64,000 nucleotides of DNA from Nonlabens sp. Ci31 (GTDB taxonomy: Bacteria; Bacteroidota; Bacteroidia; Flavobacteriales; Flavobacteriaceae): NCBI RefSeq assembly GCF_012974865.1, contig NZ_CP043633.1:2849501-2913500 (forward strand). The letters run 5' to 3'. Made by a program: the position numbers and the translations under genes. Below are positions 52,894 through 62,300 of this stretch, one piece after another. Below the pieces are notes generated by a model. The model was not told the DNA's origin. It saw only the letters and a program-made list of their open reading frames with translations, and searched no databases. Position 1 is the first letter of the stretch, and each line of letters begins with the position of its first letter.

Positions 52894-54558
52894 TTATTTA
52901 CTTCTTCCTTTTAAAATTCTTTTTACTATAAAATATCCAGCCACAACAACAAGAAAATAAACTAAGTAGGAAGTAGGTTGTCCAGATCCGTTTACGGTGG
53001 TAAACATTCTTTCGAACCTAAAACCACTAGGAAATGATTTATTAGTATCATAACTCATCCATACAAATACAGGTTTACCAACTACGTGATTAAAGGGTAC
53101 ATAACCCCAAAACCTGCTGTCTAAACTGTTGTCGCGATTATCCCCCATAAGCCAGTAGTAATCCTGCTTAAAGGTGTAAGAGGTGAGTGGTGCGCCATTT
53201 AATAAAACCTGATTTCCTTTTAATGTAACATCATTAAATGTATCCATTTCACTGCCTTCATAAACTTCGATAATTCTTTCGAAATAAGGGATGTTCTTAT
53301 AATCTATGTCTGTGGTCATTCCTTCGGCAGGAATTAAGAAAGGATCTCTATCATCTGCATTATTAGATGTTCTCCCGTCATACGGAAAAACATTAGGTCT
53401 CATGTATAAGGAATTTTCATCCTCTAGGTCTCTTAAAGCCATACTCATAGGCCTTCCTATGTCTCTGTTTTGCCGTTCTACATTGATAACATGTCCAGAA
53501 GCTTTTATTTTTTCTATAGCTTCTTCTGTAGCAGCCTTCACAAAAAAGGCTGGCCTACCCGTTTTTAAATGAGAACCGAATTGAAACCCATCGGTAATGT
53601 CATAGGTAAAGAAAAACTCTTCTCTTGTCAATTTACTCCCATCAGGGAAAATCATTTCTTGATCTGTCTGAGATACAGCATCGGTTTCTAAGACATAAGA
53701 ATGCTGAGGCTTTGCACGTTCAGGAAGTATTAATTTTTCTCCATTGATAAAGATATCTCCATCTCTCATAGACATGGTATCCCCAGCGATGGCTACACAT
53801 CTCTTTACATAGTTGGACTTTTTATCAATAGGCTTGTAATGAAATTTACCATCATCATTAGGGTACGAATTAATGGTGTCTGTAGGATAGTTAAAAACGA
53901 CTATGTCATTGCGTTCTATTTTTTGAAAGCCAGGAATTCTCGCATAAGGCAGTTGGGGTCTGGCTAGATAGCTCTTTACACCCAAAATAGGAATGGTATC
54001 ATGAACCATAGGAGCAGCGATAGGTGTCATAGGTAATCTTGCACCATAATGAAACTTACTGACAAAAAGGAAATCTCCAGTAAGCAAAGTTTTTTCTAAC
54101 GAGGAAGTAGGAATAATAAAAGGTTGCATCACATAAGTATGTACAATGGTAGCAGCTATAACAGCAAACAGAATAGAATTGGTCCATTCTCCTGCAGCCG
54201 TTCTAGGATTTAATTCTCTGTTTTTTATGTGATTTAATACCTGCGTATAATTGATGTAATAGCTATAGAAACCTAAGCTACTAACACCTAAAATAGTATC
54301 TAATCTTTTATTGTAACCGAAGGATCTCAGTGTATCTACCCAGATGACGATAAACATCATGATATTTACCACCGGTAGGAACAATAAAATGGTCCACCAC
54401 CAAGGTCTGTTCATTATTTTCATCAAAATAACCGCATTAATAACAGGAACAAATGCTTGCCATGCCTCGTAACCAGCAGCTACGTACATTTTCCAAGTTC
54501 CTAATCCATGTACCAGCTGGATTATTAAAAATACGATTAACCATTCTGTCCAGTTCAT
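52894..54558 (-). CDS. lepB: Signal peptidase I LepB, long form
   Basis: Cleaves signal peptides of exported proteins at the inner membrane. At 554 residues it is much longer than the common ~200-330. The first ~130 residues hold about three hydrophobic segments of the type seen in DUF5684-like domains (TEWLIVFLIIQLVHGLGTW, then WWTILLFLPVVNIMMFIVIW). The catalytic Ser lies in PTSSLEKTLLTGDFLFVSKF and the Lys in YVKRCVAIAGDTMSMRDG; GDNRDNSLDSRFWGYVPFNH is motif E. A large insert between them (residues about 300-440) lies in the periplasmic domain. Confidence 0.95.
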   Translation of the reverse strand: MNWTEWLIVFLIIQLVHGLGTWKMYVAAGYEAWQAFVPVINAVILMKIMNRPWWWTILLFLPVVNIMMFIVIWVDTLRSFGYNKRLDTILGVSSLGFYSYYINYTQVLNHIKNRELNPRTAAGEWTNSILFAVIAATIVHTYVMQPFIIPTSSLEKTLLTGDFLFVSKFHYGARLPMTPIAAPMVHDTIPILGVKSYLARPQLPYARIPGFQKIERNDIVVFNYPTDTINSYPNDDGKFHYKPIDKKSNYVKRCVAIAGDTMSMRDGDIFINGEKLILPERAKPQHSYVLETDAVSQTDQEMIFPDGSKLTREEFFFTYDITDGFQFGSHLKTGRPAFFVKAATEEAIEKIKASGHVINVERQNRDIGRPMSMALRDLEDENSLYMRPNVFPYDGRTSNNADDRDPFLIPAEGMTTDIDYKNIPYFERIIEVYEGSEMDTFNDVTLKGNQVLLNGAPLTSYTFKQDYYWLMGDNRDNSLDSRFWGYVPFNHVVGKPVFVWMSYDTNKSFPSGFRFERMFTTVNGSGQPTSYLVYFLVVVAGYFIVKRILKGRSK

Positions 54559-54598
54559 AATTGATATGTTGTAATGTGATAAAAGTGTTTAGGTTGTG

Positions 54599-55300
54599 TT
54601 ACAATCCTAATACATCTTTCATCGTGTATATTCCTTTTTTATTAGTAATCCACTCTGCGGCAATGATACTTCCTAGTGCAAACCCATCCCTAGTTTGTGC
54701 CGTATGAATAATTTCTATGCGATCTATTTCATTTTGATAGGTAACACTATGTGTTCCTTTTACATCATTCTCTCTCACGGCTTCAATAGGTACAGAGTTG
54801 CTTTTTAACGTATGACCCAAATGCCAATTTTCTTTCCCTGCGCTTTCTGAAAGTCCATCAAATAAAGTAATAGCAGTGCCGCTAGGGGCATCTTTCTTTT
54901 CTGTATGATGAATTTCCTTCATTTTTACATCATATTCTTTAAACGAACTCATCATTTGAGCTAATTTCTTATTGAGCTCAAAGAATATATTCACTCCTAG
55001 ACTAAAATTTGAAGCATATACCAAACTGGATTTATGTTTAGAAACCAGCTTTGTAATATCAGGAAGATGCTTATTCCATCCAGTGGTACCGCATACTATT
55101 GGTATTTGAGTTGGAATCAAATATCTTAAATTTCCCATGACACTTTCGGGACTTGTAAATTCAATAATTACATCGGCTTTTGTAATTTCTTCCATGGAAT
55201 CGTTGCGACCTACTCTAGTAACCACATTATGACCGCGTTCTAGTGCTATTTTTTCAATAGCCTTGCCCATTTTACCATATCCTAATAATGCTATTTTCAT
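54599..55300 (-). CDS. dapB: 4-hydroxy-tetrahydrodipicolinate reductase
   Basis: Lysine/diaminopimelate synthesis enzyme. 233 residues with N-terminal NAD(P)-binding GYGKMGKAIEKIA, the FTSPESVMGNL region, CGTTGWNKHL and the signature IHHTEKKDAPSGTA (substrate-binding). Ends with the FALGSIIAAEWI tail. In the parA-parB-DUF5683-dapB-lepB-wbqC cluster typical of Flavobacteriia. Confidence 0.97.
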   Translation of the reverse strand: MKIALLGYGKMGKAIEKIALERGHNVVTRVGRNDSMEEITKADVIIEFTSPESVMGNLRYLIPTQIPIVCGTTGWNKHLPDITKLVSKHKSSLVYASNFSLGVNIFFELNKKLAQMMSSFKEYDVKMKEIHHTEKKDAPSGTAITLFDGLSESAGKENWHLGHTLKSNSVPIEAVRENDVKGTHSVTYQNEIDRIEIIHTAQTRDGFALGSIIAAEWITNKKGIYTMKDVLGL

Positions 55301-55301
55301 A

Positions 55302-55886
55302 TTAAAAAGTGTAGCTTAAATTAAAGCCGTAGGTATTGCCAATGGCCAGAGTATTATAATCCATATAAGGTAAGAAGCTCAAATTGCGATCCACGCTAAA
55401 TTGGCTCAAATGCCCATCTACATTAGCCTCTATTATTTGTATGACATAAAGAGCGGCAGTTATTAAGATGCTTAACTCTTTATTGCGTTGTGAGGTACGT
55501 TGTGCTCTTTCTAGCCCTTCTGTGCTTATTATGGGTGTGCCGTTTTCATTTGAAAATTCATCGTCTGTTCCACCAGCAAGTCTTATTCTAAAGGCATCTC
55601 TGAGTCTGTTGTATTCTTTATCGTTAATAGTGTAAGCATAAATGGGTAATCCTACTGCAGCGAGTGCTAGAGGTACTTTCCAGTATTGTTTATTGTAAGC
55701 TTGTCCTAGACCAGGTATGACAGCGCTATAAAAAGCGGCTTTTGCAGGTCTGTTGGCATCATAAACTGTTGCAACACTGTCTTGTGCGACGAGCAAGCTG
55801 TCAAAATTAGGACCAGGATCTGTTGTGTTTTGTGAAAAACCTAATGTTCCCAAAAAAAGTAATATGTAAAAAAAACCTTTACTCAT
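55302..55886 (-). CDS. DUF5683 family exported membrane protein
   Basis: 194 residues with an N-terminal signal (FFYILLFLGTLGFSQNTTDP), then KAAFYSAVIPGLGQAYNKQYWKVPLALAAVG in blocks, the DUF5683 signature. A central hydrophobic region and a C-terminal SFLPYMDYNTLAIGNTYGF. It overlaps parB by 8 bp and ends 1 bp before dapB begins. Function unknown. Confidence 0.9.
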   Translation of the reverse strand: MSKGFFYILLFLGTLGFSQNTTDPGPNFDSLLVAQDSVATVYDANRPAKAAFYSAVIPGLGQAYNKQYWKVPLALAAVGLPIYAYTINDKEYNRLRDAFRIRLAGGTDDEFSNENGTPIISTEGLERAQRTSQRNKELSILITAALYVIQIIEANVDGHLSQFSVDRNLSFLPYMDYNTLAIGNTYGFNLSYTF

Positions 55887-56775
55887 TGATCAACTTTACG
55901 ATACGTTCAAAATCAGCTTTGGAAGCGTAAGAAATAGTTATTTTACCTTTGCCAGAATTTGTCATGGTAGTGGTTACTTTAGTATCTAGTAAATCGTTTA
56001 ATTCCTTTGTTTGCTTAGATATATGCTCTGGTAAGGAATTGGTTTTAGTTGGCTTTCGCGAAAGCGGTTCTGTTTTTAATTCCTTTACCATTTTCTCAGT
56101 ATCTCTCACAGAAAGGCCATCGCTGAGTATCTTTTGATAAATATCTAGCTGTAGTTCTAAACTTTCTACCGTGATCAAGGCGCGACCATGTCCCATAGAA
56201 ATAAATCCATCTCTCATACCAGTTTGTATGATGGGATCTAATTTTAACAGACGTAGGTAATTGGCAATGGCGCTACGAGATTTCCCAATTCGATCGCTCA
56301 TTTGTTCTTGAGTAAGATCGATCTCTTCAATAAGTCTTTGATAAGAAAGAGCAATTTCAATAGGGTCAAGATCTTGACGCTGTATGTTTTCCACCAGTGC
56401 CATTTCAAGAGATTCTTGGTCATTTGCAATACGCACATAAGCAGGAATGGTATTCATTCCTAGAAGCCTAGAAGCGCGACACCTGCGTTCTCCAGAAACG
56501 AGTTCATACTTACCAAACCCCTTTTTACGTACGGTTATAGGTTGTATAACACCTAGTTCTCTGATGGAAGAAGCCAGTTCTCTTAACTGCTCCTCATTAA
56601 AACTAGTTCTAGGTTGAAAAGGGTTCATGTCTATGTCCTCTAGAGAAAGGTCAATAACATTACCTACTATCTGATCTGCATTTTTATCTGAGGTAGAATT
56701 GATATCGTTACTAGGGTCTTTTAAAAGAGCAGATAAACCTCTTCCTAGTGCTTGTTTTTTAGTTGCTTTGGCCAT
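55879..56775 (-). CDS. parB: ParB-family chromosome partitioning protein
   Basis: 298 residues. N-terminal GRGLSALL box (ParA interaction), ParB/Srx domain with MNPFQPRTSFNEEQLRELA and the CTP-binding GERRCRASRLLGM, helix-turn-helix TQEQMSDRIGKSRSAIANYLR, and a C-terminal dimer domain (GKITISYASKADFERIVKLI). Binds parS and loads SMC. No parS-like palindrome was found in the window. The iterated palindrome copy 9 is within. 5 bp after parA. Confidence 0.97.
   Translation of the reverse strand: MAKATKKQALGRGLSALLKDPSNDINSTSDKNADQIVGNVIDLSLEDIDMNPFQPRTSFNEEQLRELASSIRELGVIQPITVRKKGFGKYELVSGERRCRASRLLGMNTIPAYVRIANDQESLEMALVENIQRQDLDPIEIALSYQRLIEEIDLTQEQMSDRIGKSRSAIANYLRLLKLDPIIQTGMRDGFISMGHGRALITVESLELQLDIYQKILSDGLSVRDTEKMVKELKTEPLSRKPTKTNSLPEHISKQTKELNDLLDTKVTTTMTNSGKGKITISYASKADFERIVKLINE
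56052..56065. repeat. Iterated palindrome, copy 9
   Basis: GCTTTCGCGAAAGC inside parB. Confidence 0.95.
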
Positions 56776-56780
56776 ATTGC

Positions 56781-57545
56781 TTAGGCGTTTTTCTGTATGA
56801 GTTCATTGGCAAGGCTCAAATAATTTTCTGACCCTTTACTAGATGCATCATAATTAATAATACTTTCTCCATAAGATGGTGCTTCACTTAAACGCACATT
56901 ACGTTGAATGATTGTTTTAAAGGTAAGGCCTTCAAAATGTTGATTTACTTCTTCTACTACTTGGTTAGAAAGTCGCAGCCTGCTATCGTACATCGTAAGC
57001 AGTAAACCCTCTATATCCAGGTTTGCGTTATGTATTTTCTGTACACTCTTTACCGTGTTCAGTAATTTACCTAATCCTTCTAAGGCAAAGTATTCACATT
57101 GAATAGGAATTAATACCGAATTGCTCGCGGTGAGTGCATTTAATGTGAGCAAACCCAAAGATGGAGCACAATCGATTATAATGTAATCGTAGCTATCTTT
57201 TATACTCTGTAAGGCTTTTTTCATCATGTACTCGCGGTCTTCTTTATCTACGAGTTCTATTTCTATGGCAACAAGATCAATATGCGCTGGAATAATATCA
57301 ACGTTAGGAGATGCTGTTTTGATAATTAAGTCTTCAGCTTTTGCAGAGTTTTCTATGAGTTGGTAGGTCCCTTGTTCTATGGTATCTACATCAATTCCTA
57401 GACCCGAAGTCGCATTTGCCTGAGGGTCAGCATCAATGAGTAAAACTTTCTTTTCTAAAACACCTAAACAGGCTGCAAGATTAACTGCCGTTGTTGTTTT
57501 TCCTACACCACCTTTTTGATTTGCTATAGCAATTATTTTACCCAT
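56781..57545 (-). CDS. parA: ParA/Soj-family partition ATPase
   Basis: 254 residues with the deviant Walker A KGGVGKTTTAVNLAACL at the start, switch region IIIDCAPSLGLLTLNAL and the family stretch IPIQCEYFALEGLGKLL. Drives chromosome segregation with ParB. First gene of the parA-parB-DUF5683-dapB-lepB-wbqC-DUF1853 cluster. Confidence 0.97.
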   Translation of the reverse strand: MGKIIAIANQKGGVGKTTTAVNLAACLGVLEKKVLLIDADPQANATSGLGIDVDTIEQGTYQLIENSAKAEDLIIKTASPNVDIIPAHIDLVAIEIELVDKEDREYMMKKALQSIKDSYDYIIIDCAPSLGLLTLNALTASNSVLIPIQCEYFALEGLGKLLNTVKSVQKIHNANLDIEGLLLTMYDSRLRLSNQVVEEVNQHFEGLTFKTIIQRNVRLSEAPSYGESIINYDASSKGSENYLSLANELIQKNA

Positions 57546-57735
57546 GGAAGATTTATAAATTAAAACGCTAAAGTAAATATTTTACGGCGGATTTTAGGCT
57601 CTATTCTATAATTAGGTTGACAAGATTTTGTTAGCAAGTAGGTATTTGCACTTATTTCATTGATTTGGAGCTTCAGACTTTAATAAATGATTTATTGCAA
57701 CAGGTCAATTTATCGATCTAGTAAGATCTAAGAAC

Positions 57736-57743
57736 TAACTTTG
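57736..57743 (+). promoter_or_regulatory. TAnnTTTG promoter box for the glycosyltransferase gene
   Basis: TAACTTTG ending 4 nt before the ATG at 57748; likely leaderless. Confidence 0.68.
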
Positions 57744-57747
57744 CTTT

Positions 57748-58977
57748 ATGAAAAAATTACTCGTTATAGGAAAAAACTGGCCAGAGCCTAACACAACAGC
57801 TGCAGGGTATAGGATGATACAGTTGCTCAGGGTTTTTCAAGAAGACGCATATCAAATTCACTTTTCATGTGCCGCAACAAAATCTGAATTTTCTAAGGAT
57901 TTGAATGCTTTGCATATAATCGAAAAGTCTATTATCCTCAACGATTCTAGTTTTGACGATTACGTCAAAGAATTGCAACCAAATATAGTATTGTACGATC
58001 GTTTTATGACCGAAGAGCAATATGGATGGCGTTGTAGAGAACATGTTCCCAAAGCTATTCATATATTGGATACAGAAGATCTTCATTTTTTACGAAAGGC
58101 TAGGGAAGAGGCGTTTAAGAATAGGGAACAGGTAAATGTATTTAATGAAACTGCTATGAGAGAAATTGCAGCTATATATAGGTGTGACTTGAGTATTATT
58201 ATTTCCAAAGTAGAAATGGCCTTATTAAAGAAGACATTTCAAGTGCCAGATTCCAAGTTGATTTACGTGCCTTTTTTATTCAAGACTTCTGAATATCAAA
58301 AAAAAGATAAGTGCCTTCCTAGTTTTCAAGAGCGAAGACATTTTATAATGATAGGCAATTCCCTACACCGTCCTAATTATGATGCGGTTTTACATATGAA
58401 GATGGATATATGGCCTAGCATTAAAAAACAATTGCCGGGTGTAGAGATTCATATTTACGGAGCCTACCAAAATGAGAAGATCAACCAACTTCACAATAAG
58501 GAACAAGGATTTATTATAAAAGGATTTGCTCCAAGTGCTATGGACACCTTAAAAAAATATAGAGTATTGATGGCACCATTAAGGTTTGGTGCTGGTTTAA
58601 AGGGTAAAATATTTGATGCCATGCTGTCCTGCACACCGGTCGCAATGACCGCTATTGCTTCAGAAGGCATGTTTAACGATGAAAAATTATACGGTTTTGA
58701 GGAAAATGACCCCCTAGATTATGCACATAAATGTGTGGTGTTGTATACATCTGAATCGGAATGGAATAATATCAGTGACACTAATGAAGAATTATTAAAA
58801 GACAATTATGATTATAACACTTTCGCGAAAGCGCTTTTAAATAGAGTTGTATCGATAAAAGACAACGACCTGTACATCGAGTCAAAGGATGATTTTTTTA
58901 TCAAAATGCTGAACTATCACTCCGATAGAGCATATAAATATTTGAGTAAATGGATAGGAGTAAAAGCACAGTTATAA
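57748..58977 (+). CDS. Glycosyltransferase (GT4-like)
   Basis: 409 residues. The N-domain begins KKLLVIGKNWPEPNTTAAGY; HILDTEDLHFLRKAREEAF and ICDLSIIISKVEMALL-like RCDLSIIISKVEMALLKK follow. The C-domain has the GT-B donor-site pattern MAPLRFGAGLKGKIFDAMLSC and TPVAMTAIASEGM. Likely adds a sugar in surface polysaccharide or glycoprotein synthesis. Single gene; the iterated palindrome copy 10 is near the 3' end (TFAKALLN). Confidence 0.9.
   Translation: MKKLLVIGKNWPEPNTTAAGYRMIQLLRVFQEDAYQIHFSCAATKSEFSKDLNALHIIEKSIILNDSSFDDYVKELQPNIVLYDRFMTEEQYGWRCREHVPKAIHILDTEDLHFLRKAREEAFKNREQVNVFNETAMREIAAIYRCDLSIIISKVEMALLKKTFQVPDSKLIYVPFLFKTSEYQKKDKCLPSFQERRHFIMIGNSLHRPNYDAVLHMKMDIWPSIKKQLPGVEIHIYGAYQNEKINQLHNKEQGFIIKGFAPSAMDTLKKYRVLMAPLRFGAGLKGKIFDAMLSCTPVAMTAIASEGMFNDEKLYGFEENDPLDYAHKCVVLYTSESEWNNISDTNEELLKDNYDYNTFAKALLNRVVSIKDNDLYIESKDDFFIKMLNYHSDRAYKYLSKWIGVKAQL
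58820..58831. repeat. Iterated palindrome, copy 10 (core only)
   Basis: CTTTCGCGAAAG inside the glycosyltransferase gene. Confidence 0.9.
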
Positions 58978-59087
58978 AAAGTTAATTTACACACTTTTTT
59001 TTACACTTTTCTCAGTAAAATTGTTAATATGTAGTTCGTCGATAAAAATTATTGACACTTTAAATTTAGCTATCAAATGTTTATTAG

Positions 59088-59101
59088 TTACCAATTGGTA
59101 A
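59088..59101. promoter_or_regulatory. Palindrome TTACCAATTGGTAA upstream of the second giant protein
   Basis: Perfect 14-bp palindrome in the 361-bp AT-rich gap 58978-59338. The same gap has an inverted pair TCGTCGATAAAAAT (59037) and ATTTTATCGACG (59157). Possible regulator sites; no regulator identified. Confidence 0.4.
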
Positions 59102-59338
59102 TTATTTTAACAACCTTATTTTAACCTTTTCTGTTGAAAAGATTAAACATTTGATTATTTTATCGACGTACGAAAATTTAATTACAGCTTTTTTTTATAT
59201 ATTTAAAGTTGTAAATAGATGATAAACAGTATTTTAATTTATATTTATTATTTTTTCCTTATGTAGCGCATAACACTTAGCTTGTCTCTGCCTATTTCAT
59301 CTTCTATTCTTGTGTTACTCATTTTTAACATTGGAATA

Positions 59339-62300
59339 ATGAATAAAATTAACTTTTTTAGACTGAAGGTTTTACTGCCTGTTTTTACCTTATTTTTCTC
59401 AGCATTTCTTTTTGGACAGGTAACTATTTTTAATGCTGATTTTGAGAATGGAGCTGGAGTAAATTCGTGGTCCTATCAAAATAGCGGTGGGATTGATTTT
59501 AGTAGGGGTACTAATTCCTACCATTCCGGTAGTTCTGGAAGATATCAATACTCAAATACATCAAGCGGTCGTTATCAAAATAATACTGATATATCTGCAA
59601 CTTCTCCTGTTATTAATTTGTCCGGTTATGATAAAATGACTTTATCTTTAGATATTAGTATTGACACTCAGACGGGTTATGATGGTATGAACATAGAATT
59701 TACCAATGACGGTGGAGCTAACTGGCACCTGCTAGGAAAATATAATGGTGAAGCTACGAACTGGTATAATAGAAGTTATGACGTAGCTGCTACAGGAAGA
59801 ATATCTGTAATGGTAGGCGCATGGAGTGGAGATTTCAATGGATGGTTCAATGCTTCCATTGATTTACCACCTCAAGCATTTGATAACCAAAATAGCGTGC
59901 AATTTAGAGTTAATTTAGGAAGTAATGGTTCTACAAGAGACCGTGGTGGCGCATTTGATAATTTCAGAATTGTCGGATTTACTCAACAGGTTAAAAATTA
60001 TATTACTTGTGGTACTGGTATCTATGACCATCTGGAGCTTTGGTTGAATGCAGAAACGCTAGCGCTTGCGGGATGGAATAATGGAGATCGAGTGAGTGAG
60101 TGGGAAAATACTTCAGCATTACTTCCCGGGTCCAATATCAGTCCAGATTGGACTAATGCTAAGTCTTCTGGTTCAGAAAGACCCACTTATCATGACAACT
60201 CAACAAACAATGTTAATTTTAATCCCGTAGTTTCTTTTGACGGATCTAATGCTATGTTTGGTAGGTCGGGCTTTTACAGTGAAGATTTATATATCGTGAT
60301 TAACCCTACACTGACTATATCTGCTTCTCGTCCTACAGAGGATGTATTTTTAGGAGATGATTATGTAACCGATGGAAGAAATCAAGATGTAACAGGTATT
60401 TCTATCAATAACACTTCTGCCAGATATGGTTCTTCTCCAGACATTGTGGCTTATAATCAAGGAGCTCAAAGTGATTATGGTAAAGCCATTGTTCACCCTA
60501 CGTTGGTGTATGATCGTCCAGTAATTTTTAATGCACGACTCAATGATGCTGGTAATGGTATGGATTTATATTTAGATGGTATAGATTTAGGGGTTACACT
60601 GGATCCGTCTTTGACTGAAGAAGCCAACCTTTCCACATTTAAAGATATTTTAAACTCCAAGTATTGGTTGGGAAGATCCGAGTTTTTTGGACCTAGTTTT
60701 ACCGGTGATTTTTTGGAGGTGATGTCCTTTTCACAGCGCAAAAGTGATGCAGATCGCAAACGTTTAGAATCTTATTTAGCGGTAAAATTTGGCATAACCC
60801 TAGGTCTTTTTGAGGTCACAGCAATAGGACTGCCGCATGTGCCTGGTGAGTATTTTGATTCTAATGGATTTGCTTTATGGAACACAACATTAGATCCTGG
60901 CTACACGTATAATGTAACAGGTATAGGTCGTGATGACTGTTCTTTATTGAATCAGAAACAAGCAAAAAGTGTGGATCCGTTTACTTTTATGACAGTAGGT
61001 TTAGGAGATATTTATGCTACTAACAGTGCTAATCCAGGTGTTTTTGAAGATAGCGGTGATTTTTTAATGTGGGGGAGTACTCGTGCGTCACTTTCAGCAC
61101 TTTCAGCTCCTCTCGAAGTAACCTTAGGCCCAAGTCTGGTAACGACCTTTACAGAGGTGACAGAGCGAACTTGGAAGTTTAAAGAGATTTCCCAAAATGC
61201 CAATGATATTCCAGAAGTGAAAATATCAGTATTAACAGCGGGGTTAATCTCATTACCGCCATTAACAGGGAATGACGCTTATGTGATGATACTAGCCGAT
61301 GATGATAATTTTACCACAGCAGTGGAAACTATATTTCTGGAAACTGTAGGTGCCAATCAAGAAGCTTTCTATGATTTTGATGGGACACGTTATGTTAAAT
61401 TTGGAGTTGCTCATGAAGTTATTGCCTCTAAGGATATCCTATTTGACGGTACCAACGATTATGTAGCTATGGATGACGAAGTGGGGTTAGGCGGAGATTA
61501 CTCCATCTCTGCTTGGGTAAAAACCAATGGTTCCAATTCAAGCAGTACCAATAAAACTATTGTTTCTAAAAGAGCAGCAGGTAATGATGGGTATCATTTC
61601 TATATAACAGATAGCAATCGCGTGGCAATGACCCATAACGGGACTTCTACTATAGTTAGTAATACCGCTTTAAGCAATAATGTATGGAGGTATGTGACTT
61701 TTACCTATAGCGGTAGTACAGCAGTGCTTTATATAGATGGAATTGAAGATATTACTCAGAATATTGCCAATACGGTTCCTAATGATGCTAAGTTTTGTAT
61801 TGCTTCTCGATATGTTGATAAATATAACATCATCGATAACTTTTCAGGAAACTTGGATGAGATCAGGATTTTTTCCAGAGCTCTTAGTCAGGATCAGATC
61901 CGTTTTATGATGAATCAAGAAATTGAGATCGATGGAACTGGTATAAAAGGATCCATTATCCCAGAAACAGTTAGTAGAAATGATATTTCTGGATTGAATT
62001 GGAATAATGATCTCGAGGCCTATTTCAATATGAATACCTATATAGGAACGCACCTTAACGATGCTTCAGGAAACGGTCATAGAGGTAGTTTGATCCAGCC
62101 AGATAGTTTTAGTATCAATGAGCAAACTGCGCCACTTCCTTATGTGTCTACATCTGATGGAAACTGGAATAGCGTTAGCAGCTGGAGTAACGGTAACGCT
62201 ATGTTTATCCCAGGTGCTACAAGAGTCATTAATGGAACTACTGTATCAATAGACTGGAACATTGCAGTTGTAAATGAAAATATTACAGCAAATAATAAAG

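Noticed and set aside
55879-57747. parS site near parAB
   Set aside because: I looked for a TGTTTCACGTGAAACA-like palindrome in the parAB region and did not find one; the CTTTCGCGAAAG palindrome is not parS-like and is spread over the whole window.
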